Below are positions 24,614-34,042 of a DNA stretch of 37,036 nucleotides, piece after piece. Where the stretch lies: the NCBI GenBank assembly GCA_025360865.1, contig JANYBG010000164.1, forward strand, positions 1 through 37,036. Reading direction: 5' to 3'. The notes beneath the pieces are model-generated. The model saw nothing but the letters and a program-made list of their open reading frames with translations. It did no database searches and was not told where the DNA came from. This DNA is from Pseudomonadota bacterium. GTDB taxonomy: Bacteria; Pseudomonadota; Gammaproteobacteria; Steroidobacterales; Steroidobacteraceae. The position numbers and the translations under genes are program-made. How positions within the stretch are numbered: position 1 is the stretch's first letter; each line of letters starts with the position of its first letter.

Positions 24614-25042
24614 GGGGACGGTCGCGGGCGTGACCCAGAGGGATCCCGCTTCGTTCCTTCAACCCCATTCATCGCCTCATTGTACGCCATGGGGTGGCTT
24701 TGGCGTCGCGCCCAGCCGCGGGTATCGACGCGTCACCAGCCGCGCGGGCGGGGCGTCGCCCACGCGCCGCTGAGTCGGACCTGGGGCGGGTTGCCAGTCG
24801 TGCGGTCAGCGCCAAGGCAACATCGTCGTCCAGCCACACGGCGGCCGCGCGGCGGGTTACGCCTCTCTTCGGTACCGCATTCACGCCGCCGCCGCGAGCG
24901 GGCCCGGTGCGACTAACGCGAAGCGCGCAGAGGCCGCGCGGGCGCGCGAAACTCGCCGGGCTGCGTGCCTTTGAGGCGGCACGCGATGTTGACCCCCGGA
25001 CGCTCCAGGTTCACCCGGAATCGCTGTCCTGCCGACGGAGTC
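24614..25042. other. Intergenic region, no gene supported
   Basis: About 430 very GC-rich bases. Open frames exist on both strands but none shows a family signature or ribosome-binding site. The GntR promoter should lie at its left edge. No copy of the 20-bp palindrome is present. Confidence 0.4.
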
Positions 25043-26551
25043 CTAGTGCGCGACCGTGGTGAAGATCAGGCTCGCGATACGCGGCGGACGCGTCGGCGCG
25101 AGCTCCAATTCGCCCCTGAGCCGGCCGTGCGCGCAGCGCCAGGTGAACTCGCCCGACAGCGCTCCGGCGGCCGTGAGGGGTGCGGAGGTATCACACTCGC
25201 CGACGGTGGCCTTGAGCGCCGCGAGGTCGCGCGCGCGTCCGGCGGCATCGCGGTCGAGCAGGAAGTTCATCGCGAACTTGTCGCCCACCCGCAGAACATC
25301 TCCCGCGGAGTAAACAGCGGCTGACACCTGGTAGGCATCCTTGAGAGCGGTGCTCACGGGGACGGAGCGCTCGGCGGGTAACCATCCGGACTGCCGCAAC
25401 GCAAGCGCGGAGTTCCACACCGGCTCGGCGGCCTCGGCATAGGTACGGCTGGCGAAGGCGAAGATGGCGACGCCCCGCTGCGGCAGCAGCAGCACGTGTG
25501 AACCATAGCCCGGATAGCCACCGGAGTGACTCAGAGTGAAACCGAGGTCGCAATCGATCGCAGCCCGCATTCCCATGCCGTAGGTGGCGGCCAGGCGACA
25601 GGGCGTCGCTGCGTCGGCGCCGGGACGGTCGCGGTACTGGGGGAAATTCGAGCCCTGGGCGAGTTCCCTCACGGTCGCGCGCTTCACCGGACCGGACTCG
25701 GGGCCATCGCGGGGCGGCCACGCGGATAACAGGAACGCCACCCACTTGGCGTAATCATTCGCACTGGTCTGCAGGCCGCCCATCGCGCCGAACGCTCCCG
25801 GACCCAGGGTCGGCTCCAGGCGCCAGGCGTTGTCCTCCCAGCGATAACCGAGTGCGCGGCGCTCCGCTGGCGCGGCGTCGGCGATGAAGCCGGAGGATTC
25901 CATACCAAGGGGCTTGAGCAATGTCCGGCTAACGGTATCGGCGTAGTCGCGCTTGGACACATTGGTGACAACGCGGCCGACGAGGGCGAAGCCGAGGTTC
26001 GAGTACTCGTACGCGGTCTGCGGGGCGCGCGTGAAGGGCACTCCCGCGCGCAACAGTTGCGTGAACTCCGCTTCGGGTAACGGCGTCTGCCGGTCGCCCC
26101 ACGGATCGTCGGTCACGAATCCCGCGACGTGGTTCAGGAGATCCCGGACGCGGATCCTGGGTGAGTCCGCGGTCGGATACTTCCAGCCGCGCAGCTCCGG
26201 CACGTAGTCCTCGGCATTGGCATCCAGGCGCACCCGGCCGTCGTCCCGCAGCTTGAGGAGCGTCAGCGCCGTGAAGGCCTTGGTCATCGAGGCGATGCGG
26301 AACAAGGTGTCCGGGGTGACGGGACGACGCGATTCCTGGGACTGTACGCCGTAGGTTCCCACGTGCACCAGTTCGCCGTCAGCGACGATGCCGTAGACCA
26401 GGCCCGGAATATGCCGATCCAGGACAAAGTCGGCGAAGATCCGGTCGGTCTCGACGAACGCCGGCGCGGCGCCCGGGGAGGGCTCCGCCTGCGCCAAGGC
26501 GGCCAGCATGATCCACAGGGCAAAGGGGGAGAGCAGGCGTGAGGTTTCCAC
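25043..26551 (-). CDS. Exported S12-family serine hydrolase (beta-lactamase-like)
   Basis: From GTG 26551 the protein has 502 residues and a clean signal peptide (VETSRLLSPFALWIMLAALA, then QA). GGAG lies six bases upstream. The S12 motifs are complete: SxxK at Ser-88 to Lys-91 (ASMTKAF), YxN at Tyr-183 to Asn-185 (EYSNLGF) and HxG at His-342 (LSHSGGYPGYGS). About 90 extra C-terminal residues form a separate beta-rich tail. Longer starts at 26587 (ATG) or 26773 add non-conserved residues. Family activities include esterase, D-aminopeptidase and penicillin-binding. Probably periplasmic. Confidence 0.88.
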   Translation of the reverse strand: METSRLLSPFALWIMLAALAQAEPSPGAAPAFVETDRIFADFVLDRHIPGLVYGIVADGELVHVGTYGVQSQESRRPVTPDTLFRIASMTKAFTALTLLKLRDDGRVRLDANAEDYVPELRGWKYPTADSPRIRVRDLLNHVAGFVTDDPWGDRQTPLPEAEFTQLLRAGVPFTRAPQTAYEYSNLGFALVGRVVTNVSKRDYADTVSRTLLKPLGMESSGFIADAAPAERRALGYRWEDNAWRLEPTLGPGAFGAMGGLQTSANDYAKWVAFLLSAWPPRDGPESGPVKRATVRELAQGSNFPQYRDRPGADAATPCRLAATYGMGMRAAIDCDLGFTLSHSGGYPGYGSHVLLLPQRGVAIFAFASRTYAEAAEPVWNSALALRQSGWLPAERSVPVSTALKDAYQVSAAVYSAGDVLRVGDKFAMNFLLDRDAAGRARDLAALKATVGECDTSAPLTAAGALSGEFTWRCAHGRLRGELELAPTRPPRIASLIFTTVAH

Positions 26552-26820
26552 TTCGTTCTCCGTCCGGGCGCTGATTCCTGTTGGCATCTTGGCATCGCCG
26601 CAGGGAGAAAACACGCCCGGGAGGAGCCCGAGGCTCACCGGCGCGCACTCTCGATCAGCGCCATCCCGGGCCGGCTTTGATCCGGCCGGCCTAGCACGAT
26701 CTGCGCAGGGGCGCGATTTGAAGGACCGCGCCCCCGGAGACGTCGGAGGGGTAGCCCCCCCGTCACGCGTCAATCCAACGATCTGGCCACGCGAGCCGCG
26801 TGTGGCCGCGCCGCCTGCGC

Positions 26821-27690
26821 TTACGAGCTGTGGCGGATCACATCCTCGCCAAAGCGACTCACGCTTTCCCGCTGCTGGGCAAGATCGGTGGTGCCCGGAT
26901 AATAGGTCTGCCAGGGCTGCGCGATGATGTGGGTAATCCCGGCCGCCTCGAGCCGCTGGTACCCGGCGGGGTCGAAGACATCCGCGGGCGTCGCCATGAC
27001 GTCGAAGGGCAGCTGATCGCGCCCGTATTCGCGGCGATAATCACGGATGCGCCCGATCATATCCAGGATCTGCGCGGAGGGCTGCCAGTCAGACAGCCAC
27101 CCGTCGCCCAGGCGGGCGGCGCGCCGGTGCGCGGCCTCCGACATCCCGGCGATCCAGATTGGGATGTTCCGCGCCGGCTTCGGATTCATCTCCAGACGAT
27201 CGAACTGGTAATACTTGCCCTTGAACTCCACGTACTGGCCCGTCCACAGCAGCCGCATCACCTCGATCATCTCGTCGCAGCGCTTGCCGCGGTTCGCGAA
27301 TTCGCGTCCGAGGATGTCGAACTCGTCGCGCGACCAGCCGACGCCGAACGTCGGGACGATGCGGCCGCCGGAGATGGCGGATATCGTCGCCAGGGATTTG
27401 GCCACCGAGAACGGGTCGCGCATGGGAAGGACGAACGCATTCGTGGTGAAGCGCATCCGTGTGGTCACCGCGGCCATCGCCCCGATCGTCACGAACTGGT
27501 CCGGAAACTCGGTGAACTCGGGCCAGCGCCGCTTGCCATCGGGCGTGTACGGGTAGGGCGTCTTGGGAGACTCGGCATTGACGACGTGATCGGACATCGT
27601 GGCCATCGACCATCCGGCCTGCTCGGCCGCGATGGCCAGCGGCACGATGTGGGACGTGGGCGTCATGAACAGCGAGAGCACGAATTTCAA
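26821..27690 (-). CDS. LLM-class flavin-dependent oxidoreductase
   Basis: The 289-residue protein is a luciferase-like monooxygenase-fold enzyme of the F420/FMN type. Typical features are AEQAGWSMATMSDHVVN, FVTIGAMAAVTTRMRF, GGRIVPTFGVGW and PIWIAGMSEAAHRRAARLGDGW. It would use reduced F420 or FMN to oxidise or reduce a small molecule. The start is TTG at 27690: GGAGG lies five bases before it, a strong ribosome-binding site. The S12 hydrolase follows on the same strand after about 270 bases. Substrate unknown. Confidence 0.9.
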   Translation of the reverse strand: MKFVLSLFMTPTSHIVPLAIAAEQAGWSMATMSDHVVNAESPKTPYPYTPDGKRRWPEFTEFPDQFVTIGAMAAVTTRMRFTTNAFVLPMRDPFSVAKSLATISAISGGRIVPTFGVGWSRDEFDILGREFANRGKRCDEMIEVMRLLWTGQYVEFKGKYYQFDRLEMNPKPARNIPIWIAGMSEAAHRRAARLGDGWLSDWQPSAQILDMIGRIRDYRREYGRDQLPFDVMATPADVFDPAGYQRLEAAGITHIIAQPWQTYYPGTTDLAQQRESVSRFGEDVIRHSS

Positions 27691-28092
27691 GGAAACCTCC
27701 GGGCGGCGGGGGACGAGACGGGGAGGTTATCGCAAGAACCACCGGCCGAGGGTCGCCGTGGCCGTGGCATCGCAAGGGGCGTGCCCGCAAGCCTCGCCGC
27801 GGACCCCATGCAGCCGCCCCCAGCGAGCGTGACCTGACCGGCGCCCCGATCAGTGGGCTCACCAACGGCCAAGCCTACTAATTTCCCGGTTGCCGCCACG
27901 AACGCCGGCGGCGCGTGGGCCAGGTCCAACGAAGCCAACGCGACGCCGACCGTTCCCAGCACCGGTGGCGGCGGTGGTCTCAGCGTGACGGGGCTGATAC
28001 ATCCGGTGGTTTGTGGCTGGCGCCGCAGCCAGAAGCAGGAAGGTCGCGGCCGCGCGCAACCGCTGGGTGCGATCGCGCGGCCGAAGGAACCT
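27691..28092. other. Intergenic region, no gene supported
   Basis: About 400 bases between two minus-strand genes. Frames on both strands lack similarity to anything I recognise, and no T-rich terminator is apparent. Confidence 0.4.
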
Positions 28093-30531
28093 TTAGAAAA
28101 CCTGGACCGCCACGGCCACCGCGTGGGTGATGGGCGCGGCATCTCGCCCGCAGGAGCCCTGCACGGAAACGATGTAGTGGCCCGCAGGGGTTCCCGCGTT
28201 CGCCGGGTGCGAGCTGCCGCCGCAGCCCACCGCGAGCAGGATCCCGCACAGCGCCGCGATCACCGCTGCGACCCGCCGCCGCCGGTGCCACGGAATCACG
28301 AGGCACGACAGGACCGCGAGCGTGAGCGGAAGCCTCGTCGCCAAGGAGGTGGTCGCGCCCGGGGACACGGTGCGGATGCGCAGGGTGACTGAGCCGGGGG
28401 CGCTCAGGGAACCCGGACTCACCGCGCAGGTGCTCCCGATCATGCTCGCCGGCACTGAGCAGGTGAAATCAACGACGCTCGAGAAGCCACTCGAGGTGGT
28501 CATGCTGACCGGGACGCTGCCGGTGTCTCCCTGCGGGATCGCGAGACTCCGCGCGCTCAGACGGAAATCCTCGACCGCCACGGTCACCCCGGGGGAGAGC
28601 GACTGGTTACGGGTGTTGTCGCCTGAGTAGGCCGCCGAGATCGAGTGGCTGCCGTAGTCGGCGAATGGGGTGGAGAGTATCGCCTGGCCGCCGGTGACCG
28701 GGACGGGGTCACCCAAGGGCGAATCGCCATCGAAGAACTGCACGTCGCCGGAAAGATCCTGTCCCGAAGTCGCCGCCGCCACGGTCGCGGTCAGTGTGAC
28801 CGCCGCGCCGGGCGTTCTCTCCGAGGCGGAAGTCATGACTGTGCTGGTCGTCGCGACCCCGCTGGGGAGCACCTGAATCGCGGCCATCATCCCCAAGTCC
28901 TCGTGCGCGAGGATGTGGCAGTGGTACACGAATGTGCCCACGATGTTCGCCGGGCGGAAGTCCATCCGCAGTTTCACGCTCGGGTAGGGTCCGCTGCCAC
29001 TCCAGTGGGGCACGTCGATGGTGTCGCGCAGCGCAGGATCGCTGACCGCGTCCCCGTTAATCGCCAGGGTGTGGAAGCGTGTCTGGTGGATGTGAAAGAC
29101 ATGGTCCTCGAGGGTGCGGTTCTCGACAATCCAGTCCTCGGTGGTGCCCTGGTGAAGCACAATGCTCGGGTCGGCGCCCATCCGGTAGGCGACCGGCGTC
29201 TGGCCCTGCACGGTGATGAAGTAGGCGGCGTCCTGTCCCGCGCTCTCGGAGAAGTAGAGCAGGCGGCGCCCGTCAGGGGCCGCGGCTGAGACCTGGGCGA
29301 AGCGCGTGAGGCGCACGGTAGTGCGCACCGGGCCAAGCCTGGGCGCCGCCCCGGTGCCCCCGGACTGCGCGACGATGTTCGCGAGCGGACGCGCCGGGCA
29401 GGACGAGCCCGCGGGCCCGGTGTCGACTTTCTGAGTGATCAGCTGCGCGGATTGCCCCGCCTTGGGCGTCACCACGATGAACTCAGCGCGCCCGCCTGGG
29501 GCGAGCGCGATGCTCATCTGCGTGACCGTCTGGATCGAGCCGGTTCCCTGGCCGATCGGCACGCCATCGATGGCCACGACCTGCACGGGCTGCGCTACGC
29601 CATCGACCAGGTACTGCAGCTGCAGCAGGGTGTTGGCGGAGGCGTTCAGCGCCCGCCAGAACTCGGTCGTGTTGGCCGGGGTCTGAACCACCGCGGGCAT
29701 CAGCGCCGGTTCCGTCACCGGCACGTAGTTCACGGAAAGATCCAGTGCGGGACCCTGCGGGTCATGTGCCCCAGGGAACCGTTGGTCCCGCAATACGAAC
29801 ACGCGCTGAGGCAGGTTGGCCACCGCGGGGACCACGTTCTCGATGCCATCGACCACGATCGCGCCGGTGGCGCCGCCCAAGACCTGCGGGTTGCTGAACC
29901 CGTGCGCGTGCGGGTGGTACCAGTACAGGCCGGTTGGCTCGTCGGTGGGTATCTGCACGGTGTAGTCGAACGTCGTGCTCGGCTGCACCAGGGTGTTGAG
30001 GACCTCGTCCTGATGACACGTCGGGGGCACGTTCAGGCCGTGGAAATGCAGGTTCGTGACATCCGGGCCCATCACCCCGCCCGCGCAGTCATTGTTCGGG
30101 CTCGCCGCCGCGGCCATGTGCCCCCTGGACACCGACTTGGAATTCTCCATGGGTGGCGCGCCGGGACTCGCGGGCAGGGCGTTGCGCAGGTGGATGATCA
30201 GCTGGTCGCCGGGGAACACGTGCAGTGTCGGGGTCTCGAGCCCCGTGTCGGTCACGTAGCAGTAGCGCCGCAGTCCCTGCGCATCGACCACCGTCTGGAA
30301 CTTGAAAGTTACCTCGAGCAGGCCGTTCTGGCTGCGCAGGCTCGGTGGATCCTGGAGGGTGGAGCCGGTGGCGAACCGCTGGCAGATCTGGTCGGCTGGA
30401 TCCGTCGACAGCGCGCGCGCGGCCGGCGCTAACAGGCTCGCCGCCACCGCGAGGCTCAACACCCACGCGGCCGGAAGCAGGGGAGCGCGCGCGACCGCGC
30501 CGCGTGGCGCGTTAGCGATTCGGGCTGGCAA
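28093..30531 (-). CDS. Multicopper oxidase with Ig-like domain and membrane tail
   Basis: The 812-residue protein has a signal peptide (to about residue 41) and cupredoxin domains with all copper motifs: HFHG at 162-165, HPHAHG at 206-211, HVFHIH at 477-482 and HCHILAHEDLGMM from 537, where Cys-538 is the type-1 copper ligand. It would oxidise phenolics, metals or copper ions with O2. After residue 560 comes an Ig-like domain (about 565-655), then a beta-rich stretch. Two hydrophobic segments (733-748 and 753-770) follow with RRRR between them, and finally a short tail. The tail type is familiar from Acidobacteria. Start is TTG 30531 with GGTGAT five bases upstream. Confidence 0.9.
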   Translation of the reverse strand: MPARIANAPRGAVARAPLLPAAWVLSLAVAASLLAPAARALSTDPADQICQRFATGSTLQDPPSLRSQNGLLEVTFKFQTVVDAQGLRRYCYVTDTGLETPTLHVFPGDQLIIHLRNALPASPGAPPMENSKSVSRGHMAAAASPNNDCAGGVMGPDVTNLHFHGLNVPPTCHQDEVLNTLVQPSTTFDYTVQIPTDEPTGLYWYHPHAHGFSNPQVLGGATGAIVVDGIENVVPAVANLPQRVFVLRDQRFPGAHDPQGPALDLSVNYVPVTEPALMPAVVQTPANTTEFWRALNASANTLLQLQYLVDGVAQPVQVVAIDGVPIGQGTGSIQTVTQMSIALAPGGRAEFIVVTPKAGQSAQLITQKVDTGPAGSSCPARPLANIVAQSGGTGAAPRLGPVRTTVRLTRFAQVSAAAPDGRRLLYFSESAGQDAAYFITVQGQTPVAYRMGADPSIVLHQGTTEDWIVENRTLEDHVFHIHQTRFHTLAINGDAVSDPALRDTIDVPHWSGSGPYPSVKLRMDFRPANIVGTFVYHCHILAHEDLGMMAAIQVLPSGVATTSTVMTSASERTPGAAVTLTATVAAATSGQDLSGDVQFFDGDSPLGDPVPVTGGQAILSTPFADYGSHSISAAYSGDNTRNQSLSPGVTVAVEDFRLSARSLAIPQGDTGSVPVSMTTSSGFSSVVDFTCSVPASMIGSTCAVSPGSLSAPGSVTLRIRTVSPGATTSLATRLPLTLAVLSCLVIPWHRRRRVAAVIAALCGILLAVGCGGSSHPANAGTPAGHYIVSVQGSCGRDAAPITHAVAVAVQVF

Positions 30532-30965
30532 GAAAGATCACCGCGAGATCCATTTGTTCTACTTTTACGGGACCAGCCCGGTCCCGGATGCGGGGGGCGC
30601 CGCGATGATTTTACAACATCGGCGCGGACAGGGCTGCGCGGCGTCGGGCCGGCTTATGTCATCCCACCCCCGCGAACGGGTAATTCGCGACAGCACGCGC
30701 TCTTATCGATAGACAAAGGGCCGCGCAGGGGGGGCGGGGCTTATGTCTGTCCGCCCGTTTCCCGCGTGGAGCCGCCACGGGATCATCTCGGGGGAGCGCG
30801 GCGAGGCGCTGAGGTGAAGATCAGTTCCGCGGACTGGACGGAAGCTCCTCGATCCTGCGCGCACGGGGGGACTGACTCGAGCGTCTCCGCCCCGACTTTC
30901 CGCCCGATCCCGCGGATACCGCCCGCCACCAGCGCGGACGTGCCGGTTTCACCGCAGGCTCCGGA
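30532..30965. other. Intergenic region, no gene supported
   Basis: About 430 bases between two minus-strand genes. One hairpin, CGGGACC (30568-30574) with GGTCCCG (30580-30586), has no T-tract. It may lie in the oxidase promoter region. No coding signature was found. Confidence 0.4.
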
Positions 30966-32669
30966 TCACGGGGCCTGCGTGTCCTGGTAGATCACAGATC
31001 CATTGAAAATCGTCCTGGCCACGCGCACCTTCTCGATCTGCGTTGGCGCCATGCGGAAGATATCGCCCGACAGGACCACCAGATCCGCGAGCTTCCCCGG
31101 TTCCAGCGACCCCTTGATGTTCTCCTGGTGTTCGGCGAACGCCGATCCCACCGTGTACGCATGCACCGCCTCCGCCACGCTGATGCGCTGTTCGCTCACC
31201 CAGCCGCGCGGGTTCCTGCCGTCGAGCGTCCGGCGCGTGGCGGCCGCATAGATGCCCATGATCGGATCCAGTGGCGCGACGGGCCAGTCAGAGCCAAAGG
31301 CCAGGACCGCGCCGCTATCCAGAAGGCTGCGCCATGCGTAGCTTGACCTGATGCGCTCAGGTCCGAGGTGTCGCTGGGCGAACCGGCCGTCATCGATCGC
31401 ATGGTAGGGCTGCATGGAGGCGATGACCCCCAGCGGCGCGAAGCGTGCCGCATCGGCCGGCCGCAAGTGCTGGACGTGCTCTATGCGAATGCGGCGGTCC
31501 GCGGGCCCATTCTGCTTTTCCGCCTTTTCGATCAGATCGAGCACGCCATGGATGGCGTGGTCGCCGATCGCATGGATGGAAATCTGCAGGCCCGCCTGGT
31601 CAGCGCCCTGGACATTCGCGTACATCTTCACCGGGTCGACCAGATCTCCACTGGCGATTCCACTGTTGCCGGGCTGGTCCGAGTACGGCGCATCCATCCA
31701 AGCCGTGGCTGATCCGAGTGAACCGTCCGCGAATCCCTTCAGGTTGCCGATCCGCAGCAAAGGGTCGCCAAAGCCCGCCTGAACGCCGACATTGGCGAGG
31801 TTCTTCCAGTCACGGAGCGCGTCGGAGTCGTAGATGCGCACCGTCAGCAATCCCGCCCGCGCGAACTTCTGGAACTCACGAAGTTTCATCGCCGTTTCCG
31901 GCATGGTCGGCGTGTCAACCAGGTTCTGCACGCTTGTGACACCGTGCCGGGCGGCTTCGCGCATGGCCGCGTTCATCGCCGCATCCAGCTCGGCTATCGA
32001 TGGCGGAGGCACGATGCGCTCCACCAGGCCGGTCGCCTGGTCATTCAGCATCCCGGTCGGATTGCCGTCAGCGTCGCGCACGATCTGCCCGCCTGGCACG
32101 TCAGGGGTGGCGCGATCGATGCCGGCGAGCCGCATCGCCACGGCGTTCACCAGCACCGCGTGGCCATCTACCCGCCACACCATAACGGGATTGTCCGGCG
32201 TGACGTCGTCGATCAGCTGGTGCGTCGGCAATGCGACCGGAGTCCAGAGCGTCTGGTCCCAGTTGCCGTCGAGGATCCAGGCGCCTTTCTTCAGCGAGCG
32301 CGCGTATTCGCCGATCCGATGGCGGAACTCCGCGGCGCTGGTGGCATCTCCCAGCCGGACGTGGTTGAGGGAACTGCCGCCCGATAGAAAATGCACGTGC
32401 GCGTCGTTGAAGCCTGGCACGACGCGCCGCCCGCCCAGGTCGATGGTCCGGCTGCCTGGCCCGGCGAGCCTGCGGATCATCTCGGTGGTGCCCACCGCGA
32501 TGATCCTCTCGCCCTCGATGGCGACGGCCTCGGCCTCGGGAAGTTTCGGATTCTCGGTCCAGATCCTGCCGTTGAGCAGGACCAGCGTGGCTGACTGGGC
32601 GCGCGCCACGCCGGCACCGCAGGCGAGGACGAGGGCCAGGAGAGCCGGGGTTAGGACACCGTTATGCAT
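30966..32669 (-). CDS. Exported YtcJ-type amidohydrolase
   Basis: The 567-residue protein has a signal peptide (about 1-24, ending ARA) and is an amidohydrolase-3 (YtcJ/NfdA-like) enzyme. His-91 and His-93 (FNDAHVHFL) are metal ligands; ISIHAIGD, RIEHVQHL and FGSDWPVAPLDP carry the further His and Asp ligands. This branch includes N-substituted formamide deformylases and other amidases. GGAGCG lies upstream of the ATG. The small membrane protein gene is 62 bases upstream on the same strand, so the two may be co-transcribed. Confidence 0.92.
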   Translation of the reverse strand: MHNGVLTPALLALVLACGAGVARAQSATLVLLNGRIWTENPKLPEAEAVAIEGERIIAVGTTEMIRRLAGPGSRTIDLGGRRVVPGFNDAHVHFLSGGSSLNHVRLGDATSAAEFRHRIGEYARSLKKGAWILDGNWDQTLWTPVALPTHQLIDDVTPDNPVMVWRVDGHAVLVNAVAMRLAGIDRATPDVPGGQIVRDADGNPTGMLNDQATGLVERIVPPPSIAELDAAMNAAMREAARHGVTSVQNLVDTPTMPETAMKLREFQKFARAGLLTVRIYDSDALRDWKNLANVGVQAGFGDPLLRIGNLKGFADGSLGSATAWMDAPYSDQPGNSGIASGDLVDPVKMYANVQGADQAGLQISIHAIGDHAIHGVLDLIEKAEKQNGPADRRIRIEHVQHLRPADAARFAPLGVIASMQPYHAIDDGRFAQRHLGPERIRSSYAWRSLLDSGAVLAFGSDWPVAPLDPIMGIYAAATRRTLDGRNPRGWVSEQRISVAEAVHAYTVGSAFAEHQENIKGSLEPGKLADLVVLSGDIFRMAPTQIEKVRVARTIFNGSVIYQDTQAP

Positions 32670-32731
32670 AAACGTGCGCTCCGTGGGCGGGAGAATGCGT
32701 GGTTCCGGTCCCCGGGTGCCCCGGGGGGATC

Positions 32732-33274
32732 TCAGCCGGGCTTCATGCGTGCGGCGAGCTTCCTAAGCCCCGTCACCAACGCCACGAAAAAGACCGTGGC
32801 GAATCCGAGCGCGACGAACAGCTGGGGAAAGTTCGCGCTCCCCTGGATGTGCGGAATGGTGCAGACCGTCAGCATCAGCATCGCCGGGTTGTTGAAGACG
32901 TAAGGCAGCCAGCCCAGTATCAGGCCGACGATGGACACCGCAACCGCGGCGAGGAACAGTCCGAGCACCAGGTAGGGCTGCGGCGCGTGCGGCGAGTACT
33001 GCAGCAGCCAGGCGGCCGCCAGTCCAAAACACATGCCGACGACGATCGGGGGGACGCGCGCAAGCTGCCCCTGGTCAAAGGTCATCCAGTAGAAGACGAA
33101 CAGGAATCCCACGTAGGCCTCGCGCACGCCCAGGGAAGCGGCGAGGGCCATGTAGCCGGCGATCGCGAGGATGACGATGACCAGAGCCAGCAGGGCCTGC
33201 GGCAGGGAAGGCCGGAAGGGCGGGGCGGCGGGAATCACCGCAGGCTGCGTTGCATTACCTTCAACTGGGGCCAT
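32732..33274 (-). CDS. Small multi-pass membrane protein, function unknown
   Basis: The 180-residue protein has a proline-rich N-terminus and about five hydrophobic segments (near 28-48, 53-67, 76-91, 100-121 and 154-169). No catalytic or transport motif is recognised. ATG 33274 is preceded by GGGAGC at short spacing. It lies just upstream of the YtcJ-type amidohydrolase, and a permease-like or accessory role would be a guess. The frame's hydrophobic pattern supports a real gene. Confidence 0.75.
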   Translation of the reverse strand: MAPVEGNATQPAVIPAAPPFRPSLPQALLALVIVILAIAGYMALAASLGVREAYVGFLFVFYWMTFDQGQLARVPPIVVGMCFGLAAAWLLQYSPHAPQPYLVLGLFLAAVAVSIVGLILGWLPYVFNNPAMLMLTVCTIPHIQGSANFPQLFVALGFATVFFVALVTGLRKLAARMKPG

Positions 33275-33313
33275 GTGCTCCCTCGCTCATCCAGCGTTGA
33301 AACCCCGTAAGGC

Positions 33314-33514
33314 TCATTTGCCTTTCTTGTCAGACTTGGCGAGCCGCTTCTTCAGGTCCTCGATTGTCTTGAGTTGCTGGTCGATCGCGACCTTCATACC
33401 ACTGCCGCTGGAGACCGGCGGTCCGTAGCTCCCGGGACTGCGCTTGCCGGACCGCAGCGACACCAGGCGTTTTTCGGCGAGCTCCAGCTCGTCCTTCAGG
33501 TTCTTCGATTCCAT
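33314..33514 (-). CDS. 66-residue coiled-coil protein
   Basis: The frame is open to 33946, but only its last 66 residues look protein-like. They hold two charged helices, MESKNLKDELELAEKRL and VAIDQQLKTIEDLKKRLA, with a Gly/Ser/Pro linker between. ATG 33514 has GGAG six bases upstream, and the upstream part is a GC-rich shadow. The helices should form a helical hairpin or coiled coil. Function is unknown. Confidence 0.7.
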   Translation of the reverse strand: MESKNLKDELELAEKRLVSLRSGKRSPGSYGPPVSSGSGMKVAIDQQLKTIEDLKKRLAKSDKKGK

Positions 33515-34042
33515 CTTGATCTCCGGGTATGTCGCGGCGACGGCTGAGGTTAGCAGGTGCGGCCGGGCGGGACTATTTCGCCGCGTGGGAGCGGGGGCGC
33601 GCGTGCGCGGTCGCTCCTCCAGTGGCTTGATCAGGCCCTTTGTGATCGTAGGGGCGCGGCTGGCCTCATTGAGCTGGACCGGTTGTTGGATCGCTGCCCC
33701 GAGTGGCTCCTCGCCTTGGCTCCGCTCGGGCACGACCACGGAGCGGCGCGCGGCGGGTCGGGCCCAAGCAGCGCGCGATCCACCGGGGCAGCGACTTCGC
33801 GAGGTCGCGGGTCCGTGATGCGGACCGGGTTCGCCTGAGCGCGTTTTTCCTCTGTCAGGGGTCCCAGCCTGGAGGACGCTGACTCTCACCGCCTGCGCCC
33901 GGAACAATGCATCCGCCGATGCCGTAACACGGTTAAACTGACACATGAGTCTCGATCACCACACAGTGGAACCGCCGCGGCGCGGGATCCGGTAAGACTC
34001 ATACCGTGTCCCACGGCCTTCCATGCGGGTCTTGAGGCTCGG
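33515..34042. other. Intergenic region, no gene supported
   Basis: About 530 bases between the divergent coiled-coil and acyltransferase genes. Frames on both strands are arginine/proline-rich shadows. Only very short peptides begin with ATG in the right half. Confidence 0.4.

Noticed and set aside
26552-26773. Upstream extension of the S12 hydrolase
   Set aside because: It would bury the signal peptide, and GGAG before GTG 26551 marks a better start.
29452-30432. 326-residue plus-strand open frame
   Set aside because: Antisense to the multicopper oxidase, whose copper motifs prove the real frame.
30568-30586. Intrinsic terminator in the 30.5 kb gap
   Set aside because: A 7-bp GC stem exists but no T-tract follows on either strand, and it lies upstream of the oxidase gene rather than after a gene end.
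31834-32766. 310-residue plus-strand open frame
   Set aside because: Antisense to the YtcJ-type amidohydrolase; Ser/Arg-rich shadow.
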